Below, piece after piece: positions 25,303-34,788 of a stretch of DNA of 64,000 nucleotides. A program made the translations under genes and the position numbers. The stretch is from PALSA-505 sp963762615 (GTDB taxonomy: Bacteria; Actinomycetota; Actinomycetes; Streptosporangiales; Streptosporangiaceae): contig CAVXLG010000013.1 in assembly GCA_963762615.1 (NCBI GenBank), positions 1,302,001 through 1,366,000 on the forward strand, written 5' to 3'. Each line of letters starts with the position of its first letter. Position 1 is the first letter of the stretch. The notes beneath the pieces were generated by a model, which was given only the letters and a program-made list of their open reading frames with translations, ran no database searches and had not been told where the DNA came from.

Positions 25303-26390
25303 CCGCGCACCGCGGGGTCGGTGAGCGGCTCCGCGGTGCCGGTCCAGCAGAACAGCCGCGCGGCAGCGGCCGGCGCCGCGGCTTCGGTGATCTCAATCCA
25401 GGTCCTGCGCGCCCCGGCACTGCCCCGGGCCGTCGCCGCCCAGGTGCCGCTGTTGAGGTACCACGCATTCGTCCCCAGCGGCAATCGCATGGCGTCGTGC
25501 GTATGGCCGAATGCGTAGAACGGCACGGCCCGGTGACTGCGGGCCAGCAGGTCATGTACGGCGCCGGCGGCGGCGGGCAGGTAGCCGTGGCCGTCAACGC
25601 GTGCCAGCCGCGTCCTGACCAGCCGCCGCCCGGCCCCGAGAGGCGAGAAGCCGGCCAGGCGGCGCAACTGCGCCAGCACGCCCGCGGGGAGCCCGATCTC
25701 GTCCGCCTGCGCCGGATCCAGCCCGGCCTGCTGCGCGGCGCGTCCGCTGGCCGGGGGCGTACCGAGTAGCCCGGTCATGGTGTCCCGCCACAGATGGCCC
25801 GGGCTGGCCTGAAACCGCCGAAGGTCACCGAGCCGGGCCGCGGGCGGCCGCTCCAGGCGGCCGCCGCACTTCCTCGTGAACGGGTACAGCGGGCGGGCGA
25901 ATGCGTTGATGTCGTGGTGCTGATGACCATGCTCGGCGTAGAGCAACCGGGGGATGTACAGAATCCACGGGTGGAAGCTGACCTGCGCCCCGAGCAGCAC
26001 GCACAGCCGTTCCCGCACCGCGGGCCGAATGAGCTCAGCGTCGTGATTCCCGGACACGAAATCGACGCGCACTCCCGCGGCGAGCGCCGCCGACAGGGCC
26101 TCGACCACGGCGGGGTGGGCGGCGGCGATCCGGTCAAGCTGGGCGACCGCCTCGGCGTCGCTGCGGGCGAACAGGCCGGTACGCGCCCCGGTCACCGGGA
26201 CCCGGAGGAAATCGAAGGTGTCGCCGAGGAGCACCAGGCGGCACCCGCGGCGCTGACTCAGCCAGCGCAGGAAGTCGCCGAAAGCCTGGTCGTCGGTGAA
26301 CTCGTCGGTGAATCCCGGGCCCCAGGATCCGGCCCGGCGCCCGGCCCCGAGGTGCAGGTCGCTGGCGATGACGAGCGCAGATTCGGTCAC
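25299..26390 (-). CDS. Metallophosphoesterase
   Basis: From GTG 26390 (overlapping the CPBP stop in a GTGA): MTESALVIASDLHLGAGRRA has the D-x-H metal motif. It continues with LVLLGDTFDF (GD), VDFVSGNHDAEL (GNHD), LLYAEHGHQHHD and FYAFGHTHDAMRL (GH-x-H), the full set of calcineurin-like phosphoesterase motifs. It has about 363 residues and no signal peptide. It is the last gene of the long polysaccharide operon; its substrate (sugar phosphate, lipid-linked intermediate or nucleotide) is unknown. Confidence 0.85.
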   Translation of the reverse strand: MTESALVIASDLHLGAGRRAGSWGPGFTDEFTDDQAFGDFLRWLSQRRGCRLVLLGDTFDFLRVPVTGARTGLFARSDAEAVAQLDRIAAAHPAVVEALSAALAAGVRVDFVSGNHDAELIRPAVRERLCVLLGAQVSFHPWILYIPRLLYAEHGHQHHDINAFARPLYPFTRKCGGRLERPPAARLGDLRRFQASPGHLWRDTMTGLLGTPPASGRAAQQAGLDPAQADEIGLPAGVLAQLRRLAGFSPLGAGRRLVRTRLARVDGHGYLPAAAGAVHDLLARSHRAVPFYAFGHTHDAMRLPLGTNAWYLNSGTWAATARGSAGARRTWIEITEAAAPAAAARLFCWTGTAEPLTDPAVRG

Positions 26391-27199
26391 CTCAGCATCA
26401 CCAGGAGCAGATTCAGCAGGACGTGGCCGCCCAGGGCCCCGGCCAGGCAGCGAGTCCGGTAGACGACCACGCTGGTCACGGCGGACAGGACGATCACCGG
26501 CGCGGCTGCTGTGAAGCCCATCCAGGCCACGGACACGTACGCGGACGCGAGAAAGGAGGCGGCGATCCCGGCGCGGCCGGCCGCGTTGACCGCAACCGGC
26601 TGGAGGACGCCGCGCCAGGCCAGTTCCTCGGCCCCGCCGGCCAGCGCGAACAGCACCGCTCCGGCCCACTTGGCCGGGTCCTGGTAGCGCAGCACGTGCG
26701 GACCGGAATAGGGAACGACGTAGGCGGCCAGAACGCCGAGCCCGGCCGCCGTCACCAGCACGGCCACCTGGATGGCCAGCGGCAGCCATCCCGGGCTGGG
26801 CGGGCGCCACAGCCGCGGGCGGCTCCCCGGGATCCAGCGGGCCCGGTACGCGTACGCTCCGGTCAGCCCGAACGGAAGTACCCACAGCGCGTTCGGATCG
26901 AGCCTGAGGAAGGGCACGGCCGGGACGCTGAGCACGAGCAGCCGTTCCAGCGGGACCACGCCGGCTGCCACGATGAGCGCCGCCGCCGCGGGGTCGGCAG
27001 GCTCTCGCGCGCCGGCGAGCACGGCCAGGTGGACGACCGCGAGGAAGAGGGCAGCGAAACACGCGGCGCCCCAGAGCGGGCCGGCCAGCCGGTGTACCGC
27101 CTCGGCACCGCCCAGGGCGCCGGCGAAAGTCAGAGCCGCCAGGGCCGGGCGGGCCCGGGTCGCCCGGCGCGACCGTGCATGCGCTGCGAATACGGCCAC
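26387..27199 (-). CDS. CPBP family intramembrane metalloprotease
   Basis: This 270-residue, multi-span protein carries the Abi/CAAX protease motifs: GGAEELAWRGVLQP (E-E-x-x-x-R) and, near the end, LGGHVLLNLLLVM (H and N). Members cleave substrates within the membrane or process prenylated proteins. It overlaps the phosphoesterase downstream and is 6 bp from the small membrane protein upstream, so it belongs to the same operon. A link to processing of a surface component is inferred only from position. Confidence 0.8.
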   Translation of the reverse strand: MAVFAAHARSRRATRARPALAALTFAGALGGAEAVHRLAGPLWGAACFAALFLAVVHLAVLAGAREPADPAAAALIVAAGVVPLERLLVLSVPAVPFLRLDPNALWVLPFGLTGAYAYRARWIPGSRPRLWRPPSPGWLPLAIQVAVLVTAAGLGVLAAYVVPYSGPHVLRYQDPAKWAGAVLFALAGGAEELAWRGVLQPVAVNAAGRAGIAASFLASAYVSVAWMGFTAAAPVIVLSAVTSVVVYRTRCLAGALGGHVLLNLLLVMLR

Positions 27200-27205
27200 G
27201 GCCGC

Positions 27206-27433
27206 TCACCCGATCATGGTGAGGGCACGGAGGCCGACCAGGACCAGGAACAGGGACACGAGCGGGACGATCGCGAGATCTATGACGCGGTGCGTTACCG
27301 TCCTCGGCGGTCCGGACCTGATCCGGATGACCTCCCGCTCCACGAGCAGGAGCAATAGCGCCGCCATCGGGACGAAATCGACGGACGTGATTTCCCTGAG
27401 CTTCAGCGGAGCGCTCGCCAGCAGGCCGGTCAT
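27206..27433 (-). CDS. Small membrane protein (75 aa)
   Basis: It has two hydrophobic segments (FVPMAALLLLLV and LAIVPLVSLFLVLVGLRAL) separated by a basic stretch (EREVIRIRSGPPRTVTHRVI). The ATG at 27433 overlaps the stop of the upstream gene in ATGA, and it ends 6 bp before the CPBP gene. No family is recognised. The arrangement suggests a helper subunit of the membrane complex encoded around it. Confidence 0.65.
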   Translation of the reverse strand: MTGLLASAPLKLREITSVDFVPMAALLLLLVEREVIRIRSGPPRTVTHRVIDLAIVPLVSLFLVLVGLRALTMIG

Positions 27434-27780
27434 GCATCCCCCGTTACGTCATGCCGCGAGCGGAACCCGGAGCCGGCCAGCCCGGCCAGGCACAGCCCGA
27501 GGAGCAGGCCGAACTCCGCGTTCGGGGACCACACGCCGCCGTAGAACAGGACGACAGAGGTGAGCGTCACGAGGGTCAGGCTCAGCGGCGCGATCAGGCT
27601 CAGCTCGACGAAGCGGTCACCCAGGCCGAGCAGGCCGACCAGGCTCGCACCAGGACATGTGAGCGCGAACCAGACGGTGAGGATCGTACGCCAGGGGGGA
27701 CCGACTCCCGCGGCGATCACCGCCGCCAGGGCTGTCCCGGAGGCGAGGACTATTCCAGGCCGCAACCATCTGGCGTGCAT
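27430..27780 (-). CDS. Small integral membrane protein (116 aa)
   Basis: Three to four hydrophobic helices span the protein (PGIVLASGTALAAVIAAGV, TILTVWFALTCPGASLVGLL, LIAPLSLTLVTLTSVVLFYG, then FGLLLGLCLAGLAGSG). It starts 3 bp after the stop of the preceding polytopic protein and overlaps the next gene by 4 nt. Similar small proteins occur in actinobacterial polysaccharide clusters, but I cannot name a family. Confidence 0.7.
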   Translation of the reverse strand: MHARWLRPGIVLASGTALAAVIAAGVGPPWRTILTVWFALTCPGASLVGLLGLGDRFVELSLIAPLSLTLVTLTSVVLFYGGVWSPNAEFGLLLGLCLAGLAGSGFRSRHDVTGDA

Positions 27781-27783
27781 GCC

Positions 27784-29656
27784 TCAACCCCCCAGTCGCA
27801 GGTATATCTGGGCATCGGAATTGGCGTACAGGAGCCGGAAATCCGGCGACTTCCGCAGCAGGCGCTCGAAATTGCCGATGTACCCCGGCGACAGCAGGCC
27901 GCCGAACATCTCGGCGTAGACGCGCTGCGACCGGGTCAGGATGACGAACCCGGCCGGGTGCCCCGGGCCGGGCCGCAGGTCTTGCGAGAATCCGGCGCAC
28001 GGCCTGAGCGGGCGAGGGCGGGTGCTGCTGGTCGAGCATCGACTCGACCGACAGATACCGGTGCTGGTCGTATTGCTGGTACTTCCACGGGAGGTATGGC
28101 TGTTCGACCGCGAACTCCGAGCCCGGCCGGGCCTGCGCGTAGAGCACGCGCATCGCGGCTCGGTCACCCGGGGTGAAATAGTCCGCGCGCTCGTTCCCGT
28201 ACCGCGCCAGCAGGCAGGTAGCCAGCACGATGGTGATGGTGAGACCGAAGGCCGCGACCTCGGCACCTCCCCGGAGCGCGGCGGGCAGCCGGGCAGACGG
28301 CACGGCAGCCGAAGTGCTGTCCGGCAGGAGGCCGGCCGCCGCGAAGAACGCCGTGAACGGCAGCATGAAGAAGTAGATGCGCAGCACCATCTCGCCGCCG
28401 TACGCCTGCATGCCGAACAGGAGGAGCGGGGCGAGGCACAGCGCGGCGGCCGCGTGATCGGCGTGGCCGGCCCGGAAGCGGCGGATGGCGCCGAGCAGCG
28501 CGAGCAGCCACAGCCCGCCGCTGAGCAGGAGCCGCTCCCGGATGACGCTCAGGTGCTGCGCGCTGCCGCTGATCCGCGCGGTGATGTTGGCCGAGGTCGC
28601 GTTGGTGATATCCCCGAAGCCGCTGACCAGCTGGCCGAAGTGCCCGGAAATATAGCCATGCGCGACGAAGATGTCCCACAGCGCGAGTATTACCGCCATC
28701 AGCAGCGGCAGCCCGCGCGCGGTGCACTGCCCGAGTGCGACAAGCACCGCCACGCCGATCAGGATCGCGAACGGCGTGAGCTGGTGACTGGCCACGGTCG
28801 CGGTGTATGCAAGCACCACCAGTGTCACTACGGCCGCGGCCGTCCAGCGGGAGGTCGCGGGGATCGGGACGCCGGCCGCGCGCACCCGCAGCACGGCCCG
28901 CACCCGGTGCGCGAACCGGCCGCCTTCGCCGAGGTCGGCCTGGCGCGGCCGCAGGTAGGTGAGCAGCAGCCCCAGGATCGTCAGGTAGCAGAGATAGCCG
29001 AAGGCCTGCGGCGCGAGGTAGTCCTGCTCGATCCAGTTGGCCGCGTAAAGAATCCATACGCTGCCCCACACCAGCCGCGGGTCGCGGGTCAGCGCGCGGG
29101 TCAGGAGCAGCAGCGGCGGCAGGAACAGCAGGTTGAAGGCGACGGTCGCCCAGGTGGCGAAGCTGAGCGCGCTCGATACGCCGCCGAGCTTGACCAGCGT
29201 GGCCAGTCCCATGAAGAAGCCGGGCCAGCTGAAGTAAGCATCGATCTTGGTATTGACGGTCCTGGTCCGGATCAGGTTCTCGGTGATGCCCGCGTGCCGG
29301 AACACGATAGGCCCGCTCGGTTCGTGGATGACCAGGCCGGGCAGCCCGTACAGCATGACGACCAGGAGCAGCACGTGCACCACGAGCGGCCAGGTGACCT
29401 CATCGGCGCGCCGCCAGCAGGCGATGAAGCCGGCGGTGAGCAGCCCGAAGGCCAGCCACGTCAACCACGGCAGCACCGAGATCAGGCCAAGGTCGTTCAT
29501 GGCCCCGGCGTGGATGTACGGCAGCGACGCAGCATAGAGGGCGACCGCGGCGGCCGGCAGCACGAGGAAGCGCATCTGCGCCAGGAGCGCCGAGCGCTGT
29601 GACCGCTGCTCCGCCGGCCACCGCGCCAGCCGGGCTTCCGCGGGTGCTCTTACCAC
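27784..29656 (-). pseudogene. Large polytopic membrane protein (polysaccharide polymerase/GT-C-like) with one-base frameshift
   Basis: GTG 29656 opens a frame with about twelve membrane helices from MRFLVLPAAAVALYAASLPY onward, followed by an extracellular C-terminal part (ATREC-like GSEFAVEQPYLPWKYQQYDQ). A position resembling O-antigen polymerase or GT-C transferases is plausible, but I see no diagnostic motif. At 27987-27993 the frame breaks. Past it, GFVILTRSQRVYAEMFGGLL and the natural end YANSDAQIYLRLGG lie in the next frame and stop at 27784. Removing one base joins them (AVRRISQDLRPG). It is a recent pseudogene or an indel error. Confidence 0.7.
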
Positions 29657-31752
29657 CGTGCCGTCCGCAGGCGCAGTCCGGCCCAGCAGGCCACGACGGC
29701 CTGGACGGCCACCCAGGCCACCGCCATGCCGGGCAGGCCGTATCGGACGCCTGCCATGGCGGTAATGAAGATCGCCGCAAGGCCGCCCAGGATGCTGGTA
29801 CCGATCGCCTCGCCCAGCCGTCCCCGGGCCCGGCAGCCGGCGTAGTAGGCGCTGGTGAATGTCATGGGGATCACGCCGAGCAGCAAGATGCGCAGCGGCA
29901 TGGCGCCGGCCTGCGCATAGTCGTGACCGAGCAGGTCGAGTACGGGGTCAGCCAGCAGGCACAGCAGGACGGCGCCTCCGCCGCCGAAGATCAGCGAGAC
30001 CCGCAGCGCCTGGGTCGTCGCGGTGGACATGGTTCCCGGCCGGTGGGAGCCCTCGGCGAACAGCGCGATGCCTACCGAGAGCGGCGTGATGAACACCACC
30101 CAGGCACTCATCCAGATCATGTACCAGTACGCGTTCTGCTGAGGGGAGAGCAGTTCAGCCACCACGATCGGCAACACCAGCCCGGGGACGCGCTCGGCCA
30201 GCGTGAGGGTGTGATTGGCGAGGCCGGTCGTCGCCATCGCCGGGATGAGGCTGCGGACGAGCCGCGGCCGGTACAGGTAGCCGCCGCATGTCTTGCGGAG
30301 CTGCCAGAGGCCGAACGCGACCGTGCCGGCGCCGCCCAGCACCCACGCCAGGAAGAGTCCCAGCCTGGACACCTCGACACCGAGAGCGAGCAGTGCGGCG
30401 AGCGGGGCTAGCGTCAGCAGGCCGCAGGCGACGTTGCGGGTAATGGCCTGTCCGCCGCGTTCGAGGCCCATCGAGATCTGATCGAAGACGATCTGCGCGG
30501 TGCCGAACACCGAAAGGGCGACAAACGCCACGGCCCAGGCCGGATCGTGCGCCACGTGATCGAGCTGGCTGAACATGGTGCGGGCGAACAGCAGGAAGGC
30601 CAGGGCGACCACGACCGCCCCGATCACGGCCATGGAGAGCACGCTGTCCAGCAGTTGCGCCGGCTTCCTGAGATGCCGGGGGTACAGCTTGATGAAGGCC
30701 TGTCCCGTGCCGAGCTGGGCGAACTGGGTGCAGAGCATCATCGCGGATACCACGGCGGCCGTGAACCCGACCTCCGCTGGATCGGCGACATGGGCTGCGA
30801 CCAGCCAGAACAGGAATCCGAGACCCAGCGCGGCCATCCGGCCGATGATCAGTCCGATGGCGCCACCGGTCATCGCCCCCTGGCCGAGTGCCCGGCGCGC
30901 CAGTCGTCCCGCTGCCGGGCGCACGGCACCAGCCAGCTCGCCGGTCATGGCCAGGTAGTTGACGATGGCGAAGCAGAGATAGTAGGGAATCCACTGCGGC
31001 GCCAGCCGGGCCAGGCTGAGCCCGATGCCGCGGACGGCGGCAGCGGCGGGCAGCGCCAGCAGGGGCGCGCCCCGCCACCCGTGCTTGCGGACCATCTTGC
31101 CGAGGCCCCGGCCGTCCATCTGGAACTGCATGCGCGCGAAGGCATAGGAGTCCTCCGCGAACCGGTGGGTGACGACGGTGCGCGGCGAGACGCCGACCCG
31201 CGCGCCCGCGCGATCCAGCCGCCAGCGCAGCTCGATGTCCTCACCTGAGATGAACCGGTCGTCGAAGCCGATGCTGAGCAGCGTGTCCCGTTCAAAGAGG
31301 GTGGCGACCAGGCCAAACCAGTTCTTGCTGCGGCCCCAGCGATGGTGCTGCGCGAGCGCGCGGCCCCAGTAGCCCGGGCCGCCGGTGCTGACCAGGCCGG
31401 CCTGCAAGGCGGTGTAGTCCCCCTCCTGGAATTCTTGACGCAGGCTGTGCAGGGCCCCCTCGCGCAGCACGACGTCTGCATCGACCAGGACGACGTAGGG
31501 GGTCGTGGCCAGCTCGGCCCCGAGCTTGCGCGCCACCGGGAGGCCCCGCCCCTGGTCCGAGACGACCAGCGCGCCGTATTCGCGGGCGATCTCGACCGTG
31601 CGGTCGCTCGACTCCCCGTCCACGACAATGACCGCGCGCGGCTGCTCGCGCAGGGCCGATTCCATGCACGCCGGGAGAAGCTGCTCGGCGTTGCGAACCG
31701 GTATGACGACCGTGGTGTCGGCCAGCTGGACGTGGGCGTCAACGACGCTCAT
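29650..31752 (-). CDS. Fusion: GT2 glycosyltransferase + polysaccharide flippase (Wzx/MATE-like)
   Basis: One 700-residue frame. Residues 1-240 are a GT-A glycosyltransferase family 2 domain: DTTVVIPVRNAEQLLPACME, VVDGESSDRT, VVLVDADVVLREG (D-x-D) and ISGEDIELRWRLDRAG (E-D). From about residue 270 the protein becomes a twelve-helix transporter (FARTMFSQLDHVAHDPAWAV, RVPGLVLPIVVAELLSPQQN, LLGHDYAQAGAMPLRILLLG) of the polysaccharide-flippase type. It would couple sugar addition on a lipid carrier to flipping. ATG 31752 overlaps the HprK-like stop in ATGA. Confidence 0.85.
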   Translation of the reverse strand: MSVVDAHVQLADTTVVIPVRNAEQLLPACMESALREQPRAVIVVDGESSDRTVEIAREYGALVVSDQGRGLPVARKLGAELATTPYVVLVDADVVLREGALHSLRQEFQEGDYTALQAGLVSTGGPGYWGRALAQHHRWGRSKNWFGLVATLFERDTLLSIGFDDRFISGEDIELRWRLDRAGARVGVSPRTVVTHRFAEDSYAFARMQFQMDGRGLGKMVRKHGWRGAPLLALPAAAAVRGIGLSLARLAPQWIPYYLCFAIVNYLAMTGELAGAVRPAAGRLARRALGQGAMTGGAIGLIIGRMAALGLGFLFWLVAAHVADPAEVGFTAAVVSAMMLCTQFAQLGTGQAFIKLYPRHLRKPAQLLDSVLSMAVIGAVVVALAFLLFARTMFSQLDHVAHDPAWAVAFVALSVFGTAQIVFDQISMGLERGGQAITRNVACGLLTLAPLAALLALGVEVSRLGLFLAWVLGGAGTVAFGLWQLRKTCGGYLYRPRLVRSLIPAMATTGLANHTLTLAERVPGLVLPIVVAELLSPQQNAYWYMIWMSAWVVFITPLSVGIALFAEGSHRPGTMSTATTQALRVSLIFGGGGAVLLCLLADPVLDLLGHDYAQAGAMPLRILLLGVIPMTFTSAYYAGCRARGRLGEAIGTSILGGLAAIFITAMAGVRYGLPGMAVAWVAVQAVVACWAGLRLRTARW

Positions 31753-32861
31753 GAGCCGGTCTTCACGGACACGCCGAGCGGAGCCAGCGCCACCGCCAGC
31801 TGGTCGACGATGACGTCGGAGGCACGGTCCGCGTCGTAGGCCACGGGCACCTGGAGCAGGAACGTGGGCACGTTCGCCAGCGCCTGGCCGAGGATCGCGG
31901 CCTTGTCGGTGAAGATGTCCTGCAGCGGTATCAGCCCGGTGGCACCGAGGAGATTCAGTACCTCGCGTGAATGCGTGGTCATCTCGATGTGGAAATTGCC
32001 CAGCATCCGGGCGGTCATCGCGGTCTGGTCGAGTTCGGCCAGCCGCGCCTGCGCGCCGTCGTAGCGCTCGACGTACACCGCAGCCGATAGCGGGGCGGAT
32101 CGCACGATGGGGGAACCCCGGAGCGCCTCCTGCGGCGGGATGATCATGTGCTCGGGCGACCACTGACGCGTGATGGCCGCCAGCCGCGGGTAGCGCACGA
32201 CGACCGGATGCACGACGGTGGTCAGCCGGCCGATGGGCCGTGACAGCCTCCTCGGCACCAGGGGCTTGCGCATCCGGTGAAAGAGATGCGGGTAGATCGC
32301 GCGGTGATGGGGTTTGATGAACATCGGCTTGGCGAACCCGAGCAATTCCCCCTCGGCTGAGACGAAGGCCCAGTCGTCGCCCATGAAGCCGACGCCGCGG
32401 CGCTGCATCAGCTTCGCGATCGTGCTGGTCTTGCCGACGCCCCCGGCAGCCGGCAGCGCGATGCCGTGCCCGTCGATGCTGACGGTCGCCGCGTGGATCA
32501 TGGCGACGTCCCGCTCGACCAGGATCCGGTCCAGCAGCGGAAGCACGGTGGTGAGCAGCTCGCCCGGGCCGTTCAGCCGGATGCCCGTGCCGTTGCGGAC
32601 GATCTGCAGGGGAGGCGTGCGCAGGCAGAGCGCACGGCGCGTGTAGGAGAAATCGTCCTCGGCGTAGGCGACGCCGCGGACTGGCTGTGCTTTCCCGGTC
32701 ACTGTGAGGTCGAACGGCTCGCAGCCGTCTTCGGTCAGGAAATCGGCGAACATCGTGCGCAGCTGCGCGGCGGAGGGCGCATTCCGGGCCACCCCCATGC
32801 GAGCCCGCCCGTGCACGTCGAAAGTTAGCCATCCCGCGTCCGCGGCCAGGTGCGTCGTCAT
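31749..32861 (-). CDS. HPr kinase/phosphorylase-like P-loop protein
   Basis: This 370-residue protein has a central P-loop, GIALPAAGGVGKTSTI (about residue 138), followed by RGVGFMGDDWAFVSAEGELL, an HprK-like acidic segment, and PHHRAIYPHLFHRMRKPLVP. The N-terminal 125 residues (MTTHLAADAGWLTFDVHG) form a separate domain. True HprK acts on HPr of the sugar PTS; homologues outside the PTS, in peptide-maturation and polysaccharide clusters, have unknown targets. The gene overlaps the GT2-flippase fusion, so it probably modifies a component of that system. Confidence 0.75.
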   Translation of the reverse strand: MTTHLAADAGWLTFDVHGRARMGVARNAPSAAQLRTMFADFLTEDGCEPFDLTVTGKAQPVRGVAYAEDDFSYTRRALCLRTPPLQIVRNGTGIRLNGPGELLTTVLPLLDRILVERDVAMIHAATVSIDGHGIALPAAGGVGKTSTIAKLMQRRGVGFMGDDWAFVSAEGELLGFAKPMFIKPHHRAIYPHLFHRMRKPLVPRRLSRPIGRLTTVVHPVVVRYPRLAAITRQWSPEHMIIPPQEALRGSPIVRSAPLSAAVYVERYDGAQARLAELDQTAMTARMLGNFHIEMTTHSREVLNLLGATGLIPLQDIFTDKAAILGQALANVPTFLLQVPVAYDADRASDVIVDQLAVALAPLGVSVKTGS

Positions 32862-32994
32862 TGGGCCACTATCGATGGCGGGTCAGCCGCCCGGTACGCC
32901 TGTATGTACGAGAGGGACTACGCAAATCGATGGGGTCCGCCGTGCCTGGCGTTCCGCCTCGGCCATCCGGCGTACTGAACTGGGCAGGCGCCCG

Positions 32995-34788
32995 CTAGCC
33001 CGCCGGGCGGACCGCGATAGCCGAGCCCATCGGGTTGGCGGAACTGCCGCTCGACGCGCGGATGGTGGCGTCACTGACGCCGGTCGCGGCGCTGGAGGAT
33101 AGCGCGGCGTAACTGAATTCGATGGCGGCGTTGGAAGTCCCGGGCACGGCCGTGGAGACCTCCGCCCCCTCCGTCATCCCGGGCGGCGGGGTGAAGATCG
33201 TGGTGGACCCGTTGGTGCCATTGCGGACGGCGGCGAAATCGAGCAGCAGCGCGTTCGGCTGCACCGGGGTAATGGACGGTATCTCCACGCTGGGGAAGGC
33301 GACCCCGGTATTGACATCGGCAGCCGGGGTGACGTCTTCCGGCGTGCTGCCGCTAGCGGACTGGATGGCGGTTGAGATGGCCGCGAACCGGCCGGAACTA
33401 TGGCTTATCGTCAGACTGCCCGGGTCGCCTGGCTGCATGACGCGGCGCAGGACGCCGCTCAGCGAGCTGGTGGAACTGGCCGAGCGGAATTGCGGTACCG
33501 CCTCGGCCCAGCCAGGCGGCGCGGCAACCGACCCGGTGCTGCTGGTCAGCTCGTATCCGACGTAGACGACGTCGCCGGGCTGCCATCCCGCTGGCATCGG
33601 CACTGTGGACGACGTCTCGCTCGCGGTGCTGGCGTAGGTCGCGCTGCTCCGGACCGATGCCTGTGCTGCCGATGTCGACGGACTCGGCGACGGGGATGTT
33701 GGCGACGGCGATGGCGACGGGGATGTTGGCGTCTGCGACGGCGACGGGGACGGCGACGACTGGGGCCTGGTCAGCGAGAACGAGTCGGTGAAACTGCCCC
33801 CCGAGCCGCGCGCGAAATTCGCCGACATCTGCGTGTCCGAGACGCTGACCTTGAGGAACCCGTAGGTGGCATTGTTATTGGACCCCATGTAGGCCTGGAA
33901 GTAAGGCGCCCAGGGCAAAGTCGGATCCTGTGAGTTGATCGATTCCCCGCCGCTGCCCACGGTTGCGATCACGGTGCCTTTCCCCGCGGTGTAGCTGGAC
34001 GCGGAATTGGCATCGGCGACACAGGCGGGGTTGAAGCTCGTGCTCGAGATCGCGGCGCAGCCGGGGCCCAGGGCGAGCTGCTTGGTGCGCGAATAGGCGT
34101 GGTCGTGTGCTTGCAGGTAGAGGTCGACCTTCTTGGAGGTGAGCAGGTTCATCAGGTCGTCACTGACAAAGCAGGAGTGATTCACCAGCGATATGCAGTA
34201 CTCGTGCATCCCCACGACGACCCACGGGATCCCCGCCGCCCGGGCGCTGTCGATCGCGCTCGCCGTCCAGGTGTAGTGAGCCGTCCCCTGCTTGTACGAC
34301 CAGTTGGTGCCGTTCGGGTTCAGGTCCAGGCCCGGCGAGATCATGATGAAGCGCACGAGCGGATTGGCGGACGGATAGTCCAGGTAGTACTCATTCGGAT
34401 AGCTGCCCTGCGCGCCACCGATCCTCTCGGGCAGGCACGACGCGAAGTTCCCGATGAATCCGTCCGGCCCGTCGTTGTCCTCGTGGTTGCCGGTGACAAG
34501 CTCGACGGGATAGTTCGCGCCGAGCGGGGCGTGCACGAAATCGCACCACGCCGACTCGGGAGCGATCTCGCTGTAGCTGAGGTCCCCCATGGGGAAGAAC
34601 ATCTGGGACCCGCTGGCGGCCACCGAACTGAGCACCGCGGAGGTGTGACTGTTCGCGCCGAGGTCGCCCGCCACCGCGAAGGTAACCGTGGTCGCCGCCG
34701 TTGCCCGGGGGTGCGGCCACGCCAGCGCCGCGATCACCGCCGAGCAGGCGAGCGCCAGCGCAGCCAGCACAACCGTGACGCGTTTCAT
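32995..34788 (-). CDS. Secreted metallophosphoesterase with Ser/Pro linker and C-terminal beta domain
   Basis: ATG 34788 opens a Sec signal peptide (MKRVTVVLAALALACSAVIA). The phosphatase domain has VAGDLGANSHTSA (GD), FPMGDLSYSE (GD), VTGNHEDNDGPDGFI (GNHE), VVVGMHEYC and LYLQAHDHAYSR (H-D-H), a purple-acid-phosphatase-like set. Residues about 340-385 are a Ser-Pro-Thr repeat linker. The last 210 residues are a beta-rich domain with WQPGDVVYVGYELTSS and PPGMTEGAEVS. It overlaps the HAF-repeat gene upstream. It would act on phosphate-containing surface polymers. Confidence 0.8.
   Translation of the reverse strand: MKRVTVVLAALALACSAVIAALAWPHPRATAATTVTFAVAGDLGANSHTSAVLSSVAASGSQMFFPMGDLSYSEIAPESAWCDFVHAPLGANYPVELVTGNHEDNDGPDGFIGNFASCLPERIGGAQGSYPNEYYLDYPSANPLVRFIMISPGLDLNPNGTNWSYKQGTAHYTWTASAIDSARAAGIPWVVVGMHEYCISLVNHSCFVSDDLMNLLTSKKVDLYLQAHDHAYSRTKQLALGPGCAAISSTSFNPACVADANSASSYTAGKGTVIATVGSGGESINSQDPTLPWAPYFQAYMGSNNNATYGFLKVSVSDTQMSANFARGSGGSFTDSFSLTRPQSSPSPSPSQTPTSPSPSPSPTSPSPSPSTSAAQASVRSSATYASTASETSSTVPMPAGWQPGDVVYVGYELTSSTGSVAAPPGWAEAVPQFRSASSTSSLSGVLRRVMQPGDPGSLTISHSSGRFAAISTAIQSASGSTPEDVTPAADVNTGVAFPSVEIPSITPVQPNALLLDFAAVRNGTNGSTTIFTPPPGMTEGAEVSTAVPGTSNAAIEFSYAALSSSAATGVSDATIRASSGSSANPMGSAIAVRPAG

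Noticed and set aside
25299..27437. 712-residue open frame as one fused protein
   Set aside because: The upstream part is out of frame with the CPBP and small membrane genes; the phosphoesterase clearly starts at GTG 26390.
27941..29602. 553-residue open frame on the + strand
   Set aside because: Antisense to the polytopic membrane protein; a Glu/Gln/Arg/His-rich product typical of reverse frames of hydrophobic genes.
33660..33775. GC-skewed tandem hexamer array as an independent repeat element
   Set aside because: It is simply the Ser/Pro/Thr linker of the secreted phosphatase.
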